A stretch of DNA of 64,000 bases. Source: JAUIAI01 sp045106815. Its GTDB lineage: Bacteria > Pseudomonadota > Gammaproteobacteria > Burkholderiales > Burkholderiaceae_E. Below are positions 25,063 to 33,943 of this stretch, in pieces; the stretch's first letter is position 1; each line of letters opens with the position of its first letter. The DNA is taken from positions 31,849-95,848 of the forward strand of contig JBGCFG010000005.1 of assembly GCA_045106815.1 (NCBI GenBank), in the 5' to 3' direction. The notes below the pieces were generated by a model. The model saw only the letters and a program-made list of their open reading frames with translations. It was not told where the DNA came from and ran no database searches. The position numbers and the translations under genes were made by a program.

Positions 25063-26452
25063 CTGATCTGATGAACTGCTGAAGCTTGTTCATTGCAGGC
25101 ACTGAATTGTCCCGCAGTTTGCTCAAGATTCTCTGTTTGACTTCGTCGTCTTTGGGCACCCCAGACATCAACACCGTAAAGCCATCAAGCCGGTTCGTCT
25201 TGAGCCACGGCTTTATATCGTCAGCTTGTGACCACAAGTATTGGTTCATCATGCCGGCGGCCGTAAAGCGAACAAAATCAATGTCCTTGTCAGGCGGAGG
25301 CAACACACCACAAAGCTGATTTTTTTCGGCGTCTGTGCGCTCACTCGCTTCAATGAAGGCGATGAACGACGCGCTGAATACAGGCTGATAGGCACGGACC
25401 AACTGTGGCGTTATGCGTCTGCTCTCAAAGATTGGTTTAGGCGGGCGTAGCGTAATGGCACTTGCGGTGCAATCAATATGCACCTGATCAACACTTGTTG
25501 GGATACTCCCATCGGCAAGCTCGATCTTTGTTGCGGTCAGATGTTTGACGCGTCCTAACCTGACAACCTGCTTTATCTTTCGAATTTCCGACAGTTCGGC
25601 CTGACTGATTGTGGCTGCATGAAACATGCTGGGCCGCACGCTTGGGTCTAGTCGCAGGAAGTAACCTCCTGCTTCAAGCCGATCAAACATGTCGTCAATT
25701 GATTCAGCCTCAGCGATCGCCTGCATTTGCGTGGCGATATTGCCAATACTGTATTCGAAGAACTCCTTGTCTGGCTGCGCATTGCGCCGATCTAAGAGCC
25801 AGGCGTCGCGAGGCATGATCCATCGAATGCTGTCTGGAGTGACACCGTTTTGCAGCAGCCACAAACAAGTATCAATACCTGTCTTGCCCCCGCCGATGAC
25901 GACATAGCCACCGGCAGGTTTCGTCAGCCGGGGCAGTTCGTTTGGCGGCACGAAATGAACATCATCATCAATCTGAAAGTTCGGCGTATGAGTACTGGGA
26001 ATAGAGGGCATGTGATAGGCAGCATCAACGACTCTCTTTTTCACCTCAACAGTGTATTGCTCACCCGATAGAAGCGCTGTAAATCGCCCCTCTTCGTTGA
26101 CATTGCACATGGGAAAGTACTGCACACGACCACTCGGCAAAAAGCGATGCTGCATCAATTGCTCGTAGTAGCCGCACACCTGCGCACCAGTTGCCAGATC
26201 GAACAAGCCCTTGTTAAGCCCAACCTCATCTTTTTGCCCTGTGCCCAATTCAAGCGACTGCACGCCATAAAACTGCGATGGCTGATGCAGCGTGACGAAT
26301 GGGTAAGCCATGTTCCAGTGACCCCCTGGTTTGTGCTGGCGGTCCACCATAATCACCGTGGCATCTGACTCGGCAAGCAAAGTGTCAGTAAACGCCATGC
26401 CAACCGCACCCGCGCCAATGACGAGATAATCAGCTTTGAGGGTATTGGCCAT
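25049..26452 (-). CDS. FAD/NAD(P)-dependent oxidoreductase (flavin monooxygenase-like)
   Basis: 467 residues. An N-terminal dinucleotide fold YLVIGAGAVG and a second nucleotide-binding site GGYVVIGGGKTGID at about residue 190 fit the NAD(P)/FAD disulfide- or monooxygenase-like superfamily. The substrate is unknown. The start at 26452 (MANTLKAD) is taken over an upstream ATG three codons earlier. It is 69 bp downstream of the CoA-transferase on the same strand, so the two are probably co-transcribed, and it overlaps the EEP gene tail to tail by 14 bp. Confidence 0.75.
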   Translation of the reverse strand: MANTLKADYLVIGAGAVGMAFTDTLLAESDATVIMVDRQHKPGGHWNMAYPFVTLHQPSQFYGVQSLELGTGQKDEVGLNKGLFDLATGAQVCGYYEQLMQHRFLPSGRVQYFPMCNVNEEGRFTALLSGEQYTVEVKKRVVDAAYHMPSIPSTHTPNFQIDDDVHFVPPNELPRLTKPAGGYVVIGGGKTGIDTCLWLLQNGVTPDSIRWIMPRDAWLLDRRNAQPDKEFFEYSIGNIATQMQAIAEAESIDDMFDRLEAGGYFLRLDPSVRPSMFHAATISQAELSEIRKIKQVVRLGRVKHLTATKIELADGSIPTSVDQVHIDCTASAITLRPPKPIFESRRITPQLVRAYQPVFSASFIAFIEASERTDAEKNQLCGVLPPPDKDIDFVRFTAAGMMNQYLWSQADDIKPWLKTNRLDGFTVLMSGVPKDDEVKQRILSKLRDNSVPAMNKLQQFIRSASSA

Positions 26453-26521
26453 AAGGTGCACGCTCCTGAAGTCGATGAGGTCTGACAGGCAAGCCCTGCC
26501 AAGCGCTGCATCTTAAGGGAT

Positions 26522-27913
26522 TCACGACATCCATACCGGCTCATGTGTGCCGAGTTGGCTTGCGCCTGTCTCCCAATGCATTGGCACCTTGCTCACGTCT
26601 ATTGCCGGCTTGAGTCGCTTTGCCGGCCCCCAGGTGGTTTGTTCAGTTGCGGGTGAGTAGTCATCCGATGAAAACGCCTTAATGGTTTCACTGCCATCAT
26701 CCGCGTTTTCTTGTAAGTGGCCAAATAGCAATGCCGCCGTTCTGGCTAGCGACAGCCGGGCAGTCAAACCGTGGCCCGATTCGCGCCTTCTCGTGAGTCC
26801 TTCAATCGCGCTGGCAGCCATAAGAAAACCAGTGGCATAGTCAAGCGCCTGGACGGGCAAAGGCACAGGCGAATCAACACCGCGCCAGCGCATACCCAGT
26901 TCGGCAATGCCGCTACTCATTTGCACCAGGCTGTCAAAGCCGCGCCTGTGTGCCCAGGGTCCTTGCCACCCGTATGCATTGAGACAAACATCCACCAGGC
27001 CCGGACGAATAGCGCGACGCGTTGCGCCATCCAGGCCGAGCCGCTCCAGGGCGTCGGCTCGATAACCATGGACCAGCACGTCAGCTTGGCTCAGTAAGCT
27101 TTGAAATTGCGCCTGTCCTGCTTCGGTGCGCAGATTCAGCCGCGCGCAGCGCTTGCCCAGCGTGACGTCGGGTACGACCGCTGGCTCATCCCAGTCCAGC
27201 GGGTCGAGCCGCAAGACTTGTGCGCCATAGCCCGCCAGTAGGCGCGTGGCGACCGGCCCGGCCAGGACTCGAGTCAGGTCAAGGACCTTCACGCCATGCA
27301 GCGGTCTACTGACAGGCGCCGGATCAGGCTTGCTCTGGTGCGTACTAAGCTCATCTGTCTGAAGGTCAATGAGTGGCTCATGATTGACGACCGAACCCTG
27401 TGGATGCAATTGCCATTGGGATGCCGCCAGCATGCGCGCCGCGCAGCCACCCGCTTGGACAATGCTTGTTTCCAATTCTTCTCCTTGCCATTGGGCAACT
27501 GCGCTGGCCATCGCCGCTTTGTCATCGTGCGCGCCGAGTACGCGCTGAGCGGCCGCACGATGCAAAGGCGCATTCGTGTGCAGGCGTATCCAGCCATCAC
27601 GGCATCGATAGTCCCCGGCGATTGAATCCCACGGACCGGGTATTTCCCAGCCGAGTGGTCTGATCGTTGGCTGAAACCAGCCCGAAGCAAGCCGCCGATC
27701 GATCGTGACCGAAGGGGCCGATTGGTGAGTCGCTTCGATCAATCGCCTTAACACCAGCGCGACGGTAGCCTGACTGGCCGCTGCGAGTTCAGTGACAGGA
27801 AAGCGTGATTCGAGCGCCCCGTCTCCGGTAAAGCGCAAAACGTCAGCAGGGGGCGGTTGCAAGCCCAGCGCCGCTAGACATTCCGTTGTTATTTCGATCG
27901 CTAACTGTGTCAT
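26522..27913 (-). CDS. CaiB/BaiF-type (class III) CoA-transferase
   Basis: 463 residues. The class III CoA-transferase fold is seen from about residue 205, GVKVLDLTRVLAGPVATRLLAGYGA, with the catalytic Asp D327 in GFDSLVQMSSG. The N-terminal 200 residues are an incomplete second CaiB-like half (YRCRDGWIRLHTN), as in longer relatives. It moves CoA between carboxylic acids; the donor and acceptor are unknown. It is divergent from the DNA-binding citrate synthase across a 111-bp gap holding two palindromes. Confidence 0.82.
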   Translation of the reverse strand: MTQLAIEITTECLAALGLQPPPADVLRFTGDGALESRFPVTELAAASQATVALVLRRLIEATHQSAPSVTIDRRLASGWFQPTIRPLGWEIPGPWDSIAGDYRCRDGWIRLHTNAPLHRAAAQRVLGAHDDKAAMASAVAQWQGEELETSIVQAGGCAARMLAASQWQLHPQGSVVNHEPLIDLQTDELSTHQSKPDPAPVSRPLHGVKVLDLTRVLAGPVATRLLAGYGAQVLRLDPLDWDEPAVVPDVTLGKRCARLNLRTEAGQAQFQSLLSQADVLVHGYRADALERLGLDGATRRAIRPGLVDVCLNAYGWQGPWAHRRGFDSLVQMSSGIAELGMRWRGVDSPVPLPVQALDYATGFLMAASAIEGLTRRRESGHGLTARLSLARTAALLFGHLQENADDGSETIKAFSSDDYSPATEQTTWGPAKRLKPAIDVSKVPMHWETGASQLGTHEPVWMS

Positions 27914-27960
27914 CGCGAGCTCCTAAAAGTTTTTTGCAAGATCAAGTTTTAAGGTGGAGC

Positions 27961-27993
27961 ATATTGATGTCAATATTGATTAAATTGATCAAT
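27961..27993. promoter_or_regulatory. Two tandem palindromes, candidate operator for the divergent pair
   Basis: ATATTGATGTCAATAT (27961-27976) is a perfect 7-2-7 inverted repeat and ATTGATCAAT (27984-27993) a perfect 10-bp palindrome. Both share the TTGA/TCAA half-site, and their centres are 20 bp apart, about two helical turns. They lie between the CoA-transferase and citrate synthase starts. The obvious protein to bind here is the winged-helix N-terminus of the citrate synthase. Confidence 0.6.
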
Positions 27994-28024
27994 GTAAAGT
28001 CAACACAATGGACGGAGTACCGGG

Positions 28025-29206
28025 ATGAATACCTGGATAACGGCGAAACAAGCATTGGCCAAACTCGGTATCAAGCCGCAATCGCTGTATGCCAATGTCA
28101 GCCGGGGCCGCATTCGCGCAAAACCTGACGCAAGGGACTCACGACGATCGCTCTACCACCGCCAAGATGTCGAGCAGGTAGCAAAACGCAGAGCTGGGCG
28201 ACAGTCGCAAAATACCGTGGCCGCGGAAACCATTCGCTGGGGTGCGCCCCTGCTGTCTTCAAGCATTACCGCCGTGATTGACGGCCAGTTGTTCTATCGC
28301 GGCCAAAATGTCGTGGCCCTTGCCGAACACGCAGCATTCGAACAAGTTTGCGAGTGCTTATGGATGACCAAGAATGTTCGCTTTGAACTAAGCAAGCGCG
28401 CGCAAACATCAAAGGGCTTTGAGTTGGATAGCCCTGTCGTTGATAGCTCACTAGTCGTCCTGGCTCGGCTGGCCAGCCAAACAAACCCGTGCCTCGGTCG
28501 GTCAAATCGCGTGCTGATTGAAGAAGCGACCATGATCATCCACCAGGTCATCAATGCCATTATTGGCGAGCACGACACTAGCGACACGCCGGTTCATCTA
28601 CGCCTGGCCAACGCCTGGTCGGCGCCGCAAGCAGCAAACGCTATTCGATGTGCGCTTGTTCTGCTGGCCGATCACGAACTCAATGCGTCCACGTTTGCCA
28701 CTCGCGTGGCCATCTCAACTGGTGCGCCCCTGGCTGCGGGTTTGCTGGCGGGGCTAAGCACGCTCCTGGGACCCCGCCACGGGGGCGCAGCACACGCCAT
28801 GCAGCAACTCGTTCAGCTGTCGTTGGCAACAAGTGCCCAAAGCGCTCTGCAGGCGACGCTTAATTCGGGCCTGCCGCTATCGGCGTTTGGTCATCCCTTG
28901 TACCCCGAGGGCGATCCGCGAGCCCGAGCTTTGATCCAGACATTCGATTTGCCGCTGGTCTTTGCTGAGCTGGAAGCGCTGGCAACCGACCTCACGGGTG
29001 AACGCGCCAACATCGATTTTGCGCTAACTGCCGTCGCCTACGCTCACGGTCTGCCGCCAGACGCTCCGTTTAAGATCTTCGCCACGGCGAGGCTTGCCGG
29101 TTGGGTCGCCCATGCGCTTGAACAGAATCACACCGGCAAGCTCATTCGGCCACGCGCTCAATATGTTGGACTTGCTCCGCCGGCCGAGCCGATCGCAAGT
29201 CTATGA
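28025..29206 (+). CDS. Citrate synthase family protein with N-terminal DNA-binding domain
   Basis: 393 residues. Residues 1-55 are a MerR/excisionase-like helix-turn-helix (WITAKQALAKLGIKPQSLYA...), followed by a citrate synthase domain. Catalytic positions can be read as H217 (DHELN), H252 (GPRHGG), H290 (FGHPLYPEGDPRA), D331 (NIDFAL) and R356, so the enzyme looks competent. It condenses or cleaves acyl-CoA/oxaloacetate-type partners and may also bind DNA; such fusions occur in Burkholderiales and alphaproteobacteria. GGAG precedes the ATG. It probably regulates itself and the divergent CoA-transferase, by inference. Confidence 0.82.
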   Translation: MNTWITAKQALAKLGIKPQSLYANVSRGRIRAKPDARDSRRSLYHRQDVEQVAKRRAGRQSQNTVAAETIRWGAPLLSSSITAVIDGQLFYRGQNVVALAEHAAFEQVCECLWMTKNVRFELSKRAQTSKGFELDSPVVDSSLVVLARLASQTNPCLGRSNRVLIEEATMIIHQVINAIIGEHDTSDTPVHLRLANAWSAPQAANAIRCALVLLADHELNASTFATRVAISTGAPLAAGLLAGLSTLLGPRHGGAAHAMQQLVQLSLATSAQSALQATLNSGLPLSAFGHPLYPEGDPRARALIQTFDLPLVFAELEALATDLTGERANIDFALTAVAYAHGLPPDAPFKIFATARLAGWVAHALEQNHTGKLIRPRAQYVGLAPPAEPIASL

Positions 29207-29396
29207 CTTAGCCCTTAACCTTGATTAACAGGGCAGCGTCCATTGCTCAGCCCAAAAGCACGGAAATGCACGGAAATCGACGCAATTACGCAATTCACAC
29301 GGCACAATATGCCGCTTTAAAGCCTGAGGCGATCTACGCTCACGAGAAGCAAAGCGTCGATCTCACTCAACCCCAACCTTGCCTGGAGAAACCCGG

Positions 29397-30857
29397 ATGA
29401 CAGATCGATTCATGGATCGCTTTGCAAAGACCCCTGCCGTATTGCGCGCGCTCGTACTTGGCGCCCTCGTCACACTGGCCGCCTGTAGCCAGGAAGATCA
29501 GGACAAGGCAGCGGAGCAGGTCATGACGACCGCCGAAAAAACGAAGCAAGCCGCCGAGCAAGCCGTGGATTCAGCTAAAGAAACCGTAAACACAGCGACT
29601 GAAGCTGTGAAGGAATCTGCGGCCGGCATGGGCGATAAAGCAAAAGACATGGCCGATAAGGCGGCCGACACGGTGACAGAAACCGCCGAGAGTGCGGCTG
29701 AGCGCGCCAAAGAGTCAACCGCCGCGGTAACCGAGAAAGCCAAAGAAATGGCTGATACCGCAACGCAGAAAGCTGGCGCTGCCGCCACCGCGGTTGCCGC
29801 TGCGGCCGCCGGTGCGACGGGCACTGGCACGAGCGCAGCCGGTAGTGCTGATGCAATTAAAGCTGCCTGGGTCTACATCGGCCCGGTTGGCGACGGTGGC
29901 TGGACATTTGCGCATGACAATGGCCGAAAAGCCGCCCAGGAAGCGATGGGCGACAAAATGGTCTCCAGCTTTGTTGAAAGCGTGCCTGAATCTGCAGATG
30001 CAGAGCGGGTACTTCGAGACCTCGCTGTGCAGGGGAACCAGGTTATCTTTGGGACCACGTTCGGCTACATGGAGTCAATGCGCAAACTAGCGAAAGAGTT
30101 TCCGGATGTCCGTTGGGAGCATGCCACCGGCTATAAGACAGCCGAGAATATGCGTACCTTTGACTCTCGTACCTATCAAGGCGCCTACATGGCCGGCGTG
30201 ATTGCGGGCGCTATGACCAAGTCCAACACGCTGGGGGTGGTTGGCTCAATCCCCATTCCAGAAGTCATTCGCAACATCAACTCGTTTACGATGGGTGCGC
30301 AGTCTATGAACCCGGACATTTCAACCAAGGTTGTCTGGGTAAACAAGTGGTTTGATCCACCGCGTGAAGCCGAAGCGGCTCAGTCACTGCTTGATCAAGG
30401 CGCCGACGTTTTGTTCCAGAACACCGATTCATCTGCCGTTTTGCAAACCGCGCAGAAGGCAGGAAAGTTTGCGTTTGGCTGGGATAGCGATATGACAGCC
30501 TACGGCCCGGAGGCCCATCTGGCGTCGGCGATCATTAACTGGGGTCCGTACTACACCCAGGCCATGACACAGGTTGCTGAAGGAACCTGGGAAACCGGCA
30601 GCTCATGGTGGGGGGTCGCCGAGGGGGCAATTGACATCGTGTCGATCTCAGACAAGGTCCCCGCTGAGGTCAAAACAAAAGTCGATGGCATTCGCGCTGG
30701 CCTCAAAGGAGGCATCTTCAAGATTTGGAAAGGCCCATTAATGGATTCCACCGGCAAAGAAGTTCTCGCTGATGGCGTGGTGGCCGATGATAAGTTCTTA
30801 AGTGGTGTGAACTTCTATGTCAAAGGCGTAGAGGGGCAGGTTCCAACCGGCGGCTAG
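29397..30857 (+). CDS. BMP-family ABC substrate-binding lipoprotein with LEA-like tether
   Basis: 486 residues. A lipoprotein signal ends in LVTLAAC (lipobox, Cys near residue 30). About 110 residues of low-complexity Ala/Lys/Glu/Thr sequence with 11-residue periodicity (units like KAKDMADKAADTV) follow, resembling LEA/apolipophorin-type amphipathic helices, plus an Ala/Gly-rich hinge. The C-terminal domain from AAWVYIGPVGDGGW is a BMP/PnrA-like nucleoside or purine binding fold. The tether would hold the receptor away from the membrane. No permease or ATPase is adjacent, so it is an orphan receptor. A GGAG ribosome site supports the ATG at 29397. Confidence 0.82.
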   Translation: MTDRFMDRFAKTPAVLRALVLGALVTLAACSQEDQDKAAEQVMTTAEKTKQAAEQAVDSAKETVNTATEAVKESAAGMGDKAKDMADKAADTVTETAESAAERAKESTAAVTEKAKEMADTATQKAGAAATAVAAAAAGATGTGTSAAGSADAIKAAWVYIGPVGDGGWTFAHDNGRKAAQEAMGDKMVSSFVESVPESADAERVLRDLAVQGNQVIFGTTFGYMESMRKLAKEFPDVRWEHATGYKTAENMRTFDSRTYQGAYMAGVIAGAMTKSNTLGVVGSIPIPEVIRNINSFTMGAQSMNPDISTKVVWVNKWFDPPREAEAAQSLLDQGADVLFQNTDSSAVLQTAQKAGKFAFGWDSDMTAYGPEAHLASAIINWGPYYTQAMTQVAEGTWETGSSWWGVAEGAIDIVSISDKVPAEVKTKVDGIRAGLKGGIFKIWKGPLMDSTGKEVLADGVVADDKFLSGVNFYVKGVEGQVPTGG

Positions 30858-30897
30858 TGGGTCGTACGCGTTTCAGCGGGGCATAGCGCCCATACAG

Positions 30898-30931
30898 CAT
30901 GGCCAGTCTGCGAATTCACAGACTGGCCATG
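30898..30931. terminator. Bidirectional terminator between BMP lipoprotein and TRAP binding protein genes
   Basis: CATGGCCAGTCTG (30898-30910) pairs perfectly with CAGACTGGCCATG (30919-30931) around an 8-nt loop. It lies between two convergent stop codons. There is no long T-tract, but the 13-bp stem is strong. Confidence 0.75.
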
Positions 30932-30932
30932 T

Positions 30933-31988
30933 TCATTTGGTCTGCTGCTTAATGAGAGTGCGCGCACCATCAAGCAAGGTTTGGCCGTCATAGCCCAGTT
31001 CTTTAAGTTCTTCGAGCCAGACCTGATCCACTTTCAGTGAAGCTTTGCGAAAAGCCTGCGCAGCCTCCTCATCAATGACGGTGAGCGCGCCTGGTTCAGT
31101 ACCGCCGAGCAGCCGATTGCGTTGGGCACTGGCATGTTCCTGCTCAACAGTCCCGAACTCGGCCGACAGTTCCGACCCGGTGTTGGCATCAACAATTGCC
31201 TTTAGGTCATCGGGCAATGAGTCGTACCGAGTGGGATTCATCGCCAGCAAAAAGGTCCGGGTGAACAAGGCGCCGGTCTTCGCACCAAATACGGTATGGC
31301 GTTGAATGAACCGCTCAGCCCTAAGCGGACCGGCTGAATCCCAGGTATCGATAAGTCCGTCAATCGCCCCTTCACTTAGGGCCTGGGCCGTGTCCGTCTC
31401 AGTTGAATCCACCACTTGTGAACCGAGCAGTTCTGCATAAACTCCCATGAGTCTTGGTGTTGATTGCAGTCTTAGTCCCTTGAAGTCATCCACTCCCTGA
31501 ATCGATTTACGTCGGGTGTGAACAACCCCCTCGCCCTGAACGCTCAGTCCGAGCAACTGAACGTCTTTGAATTCATCAGCAGCGTAGGTTTCAACATATT
31601 CCCACAACGCCCGCGATACCGCAGACGGTGTTGTCATCATAAACGGCAGTTCAAACACCTCTATGCGATTGAACTGATTTTTTACTAAGTCCGTTCTGGC
31701 CCAAACAACGTCAACAGCACCGTTGCTGACTTGTTCATAAAGCTCGTCAGGCTCGCCTCCAAAACCCATCGCGGCGAAACGCTCGAACCGCAGGCGACCA
31801 TTTGACTGGGTCTCGATTCGATCCATCCAAGGCTTGAGCATCATTTGCCATTGCATGGATGATTCGGCAACATGAGTATGAAACTTGAGAACAACGGGCG
31901 GCTCCGGCGCAGGCGGTTGCTGCGCCAGGGCGCAAGCGGTCCACGCCGCGGCAAACACTGCCGCCACTAGTTTTTCTTTTAAGCCCAT
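30933..31988 (-). CDS. TRAP transporter substrate-binding protein (DctP family)
   Basis: 351 residues with a signal peptide cleaved near ALAQ. DctP-type features: VVLKFHTHVAESSMQW near the mature start, VFELPFM, GEGVVHTRRKSIQGVDDFKGLRLQS (binding region) and TFLLAMNPTRYDSLPDD. It should bind a carboxylate or related anion in the periplasm. No DctQ/DctM membrane subunits are nearby. It ends the leftward set with the Rieske, GS-like and ferredoxin genes, 144 bp after the ferredoxin. Confidence 0.82.
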   Translation of the reverse strand: MGLKEKLVAAVFAAAWTACALAQQPPAPEPPVVLKFHTHVAESSMQWQMMLKPWMDRIETQSNGRLRFERFAAMGFGGEPDELYEQVSNGAVDVVWARTDLVKNQFNRIEVFELPFMMTTPSAVSRALWEYVETYAADEFKDVQLLGLSVQGEGVVHTRRKSIQGVDDFKGLRLQSTPRLMGVYAELLGSQVVDSTETDTAQALSEGAIDGLIDTWDSAGPLRAERFIQRHTVFGAKTGALFTRTFLLAMNPTRYDSLPDDLKAIVDANTGSELSAEFGTVEQEHASAQRNRLLGGTEPGALTVIDEEAAQAFRKASLKVDQVWLEELKELGYDGQTLLDGARTLIKQQTK

Positions 31989-32132
31989 TGGCTTTTCTCA
32001 CCTTCAATCCGCACGGCAGCCAGCCTCCCACCTCACGGCGAAGGCATGCCCCTGTCCGACAGATTTTTTGTTTTATTCCAGACCCTACAACTACTTCAAC
32101 ACCCTAACGGTTTACGGCAAAGGGTGGAAAAC

Positions 32133-32456
32133 TCAGGATTGCGTTTCCGGCATGCGTACTGTCAATCCAGCCAGCGCCTCAGTCATTTCGATCTGACAAG
32201 ACAAGCGGCTGTTGGCTTTTCGTTCGGAGGATGTTTGATCGAGCATCGTCACCTCATCTTCCGTGGCAGGCGGCAGTTTGTCGACCCACTCAGGCTCAAC
32301 ATAGACATGACAAGAGGCACATGACAAACACCCGCCGCACATCCCTTCAATACCATCCAAACCATCAAAAACAGCGGCCATCATGACCGAGTTACCAGGT
32401 TCGACTTCCAGAGTCGTGGAAGTGCCATCGTGAGCGATATAAATTACGTCTGCCAT
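32133..32456 (-). CDS. Adrenodoxin/putidaredoxin-type [2Fe-2S] ferredoxin
   Basis: 107 residues. Cluster ligands are C40, C46, C49 and C87 (C-x5-C-x2-C plus a distal Cys, in RLSCQI); C43 is an extra Cys inside the loop. Such ferredoxins carry electrons from an NAD(P)H reductase to oxygenases. The gene is 24 bp after the GS-like gene and shares the strand with the Rieske oxygenase, which it probably serves. No ferredoxin reductase is in the window's cluster. Confidence 0.86.
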   Translation of the reverse strand: MADVIYIAHDGTSTTLEVEPGNSVMMAAVFDGLDGIEGMCGGCLSCASCHVYVEPEWVDKLPPATEDEVTMLDQTSSERKANSRLSCQIEMTEALAGLTVRMPETQS

Positions 32457-32480
32457 TGCTTTCGTTAGACCATTGCCAAA

Positions 32481-33932
32481 TCAGAAAAGATCAAAGTACT
32501 CCCGCTGCTCCCACTCAGTAACTTCTAGATGGAACCGCGCAAGCTCAAACTGCTTCAATTGCGAATAGTAGTCGATAAATTCCTGACCAAACGCTTTTGA
32601 ATAAAAGGGATCATCTGCCAGGGCGGCCAATGCCTGGTCCAGTGTTCTGGGTAGCAGCGGGTATTCGGACGCATAAGGCTCATCAGCACTCGCGCCCGGG
32701 TCCGCCTGCTGCGCGATTCCCTCAAGGCCTGCCGCCAGCTGTGAAGCAAGATAAAGGTATGGGTTCGCCGCCGGCTCCCCTACTCTGTTTTCAATACGAG
32801 TGGCTGGATCTTCGCCGCCCCCAACCACGCGCAGCATTGCGCCGCGATTGTCTCGGCCCCAGTTGATCCGTTCAGGCGCCAGCGCATTCGGTCTATAGCG
32901 GCGATAACCATTGATTGTTGGCGTCGCAAAGACCGTCCCCGCCGCCGCATGGCGAACAAGCCCCCCCAGGTAATGGTGCCCGCTGGCAGCCAGGCCAGAA
33001 GCCAATGGCTTCGGATCACAAAACACATTACGACCTGAATCGAGCGAAATCAGTGACTGATGCAGGTGCCAACCGCTTGACATCGCATGCGGCAGAGCCG
33101 GCCGGCACATAAAGCTGATGTGATAACCGTGACGCTGCATGATTTGTTTGGCAGCATGCCTGAACTGCAGCATCGTGTCTGCGCCAGCTAACGCATCCTG
33201 CGGCCCGAAAACAAACTCAAGCTGGCTTGGACCAAGCTCAACCTCAACAGACTCGAGCGGCAAGCCCATGGCTATCAGGGGCTCTGTTAGCAGATCGACA
33301 ACGGGCTCAAGCTTGTCGTAGCGTTGCTCTGACAACAGGCGATACCCCATTGACAGCGGGTTCACAGCGGGCGCGGCACCCGGCCAGCCAAGATCAGTCA
33401 CATCAATCGCTTGCCCGGCCAGTCTGAACAAATGGCATTCAACCTCAAGCCCAACCCGCATTTGATAAGACTGCCGATGTGCCGACTCAAGACACCGTTG
33501 CAACACGCCGCGTGTATCAAACGGCACCAACTGACCCCTTCGCTCGCCCCGGTAGAAGTAGGGCTGACACTGTACCCAGCCTGAGCCCGGTGACCAGGGC
33601 AATTCAACGAAACTCAAGGGATCGGCAACGAGTAAAACGTCGGCTGCCCCTTCAAAGTCTTCGCTGCCAAAGCCGGCGCCCCGGGTAAACACAGCCTGTG
33701 TAGTTCGATCCGAACTATCTTTAAGCAGATTCGTCCCGACAAAACCCACTCCATTCTCTAGCGCAGCTTCTGCTCGCTGGGCGAACAATGCTTTACCGCG
33801 AACCAGTCCGTGCTGATCTGCCCAGCCAAAGCGAAGCCTCTTTAGTTCGCCATTGCGAAGGCGAGCTGACAGTCGCTTAGCCGCATCCTGCGCCTCGTCG
33901 GTCCATAACTGGTGACTCTGGACAAAACTCAT
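32481..33932 (-). CDS. Glutamine-synthetase-like ligase (gamma-glutamyl-amide synthetase candidate)
   Basis: 483 residues with a complete GS catalytic fold: GLEVECHLF and VEVELGPSQLEF (metal Glu residues), SGWHLHQS (ATP-binding His), NGYRRYRP, and TRIENRVGEP (terminal acidic/Arg set). The regulatory tyrosine region of true GlnA is absent. Family relatives ligate Glu to amines (gamma-glutamylputrescine, isopropylamide, anilide). Its position 11 bp after a Rieske oxygenase recalls the aniline/alkylamine degradation clusters, where the amide is oxidised next. The amine is unknown. Confidence 0.83.
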   Translation of the reverse strand: MSFVQSHQLWTDEAQDAAKRLSARLRNGELKRLRFGWADQHGLVRGKALFAQRAEAALENGVGFVGTNLLKDSSDRTTQAVFTRGAGFGSEDFEGAADVLLVADPLSFVELPWSPGSGWVQCQPYFYRGERRGQLVPFDTRGVLQRCLESAHRQSYQMRVGLEVECHLFRLAGQAIDVTDLGWPGAAPAVNPLSMGYRLLSEQRYDKLEPVVDLLTEPLIAMGLPLESVEVELGPSQLEFVFGPQDALAGADTMLQFRHAAKQIMQRHGYHISFMCRPALPHAMSSGWHLHQSLISLDSGRNVFCDPKPLASGLAASGHHYLGGLVRHAAAGTVFATPTINGYRRYRPNALAPERINWGRDNRGAMLRVVGGGEDPATRIENRVGEPAANPYLYLASQLAAGLEGIAQQADPGASADEPYASEYPLLPRTLDQALAALADDPFYSKAFGQEFIDYYSQLKQFELARFHLEVTEWEQREYFDLF

Positions 33933-33943
33933 TGACTAACGGC

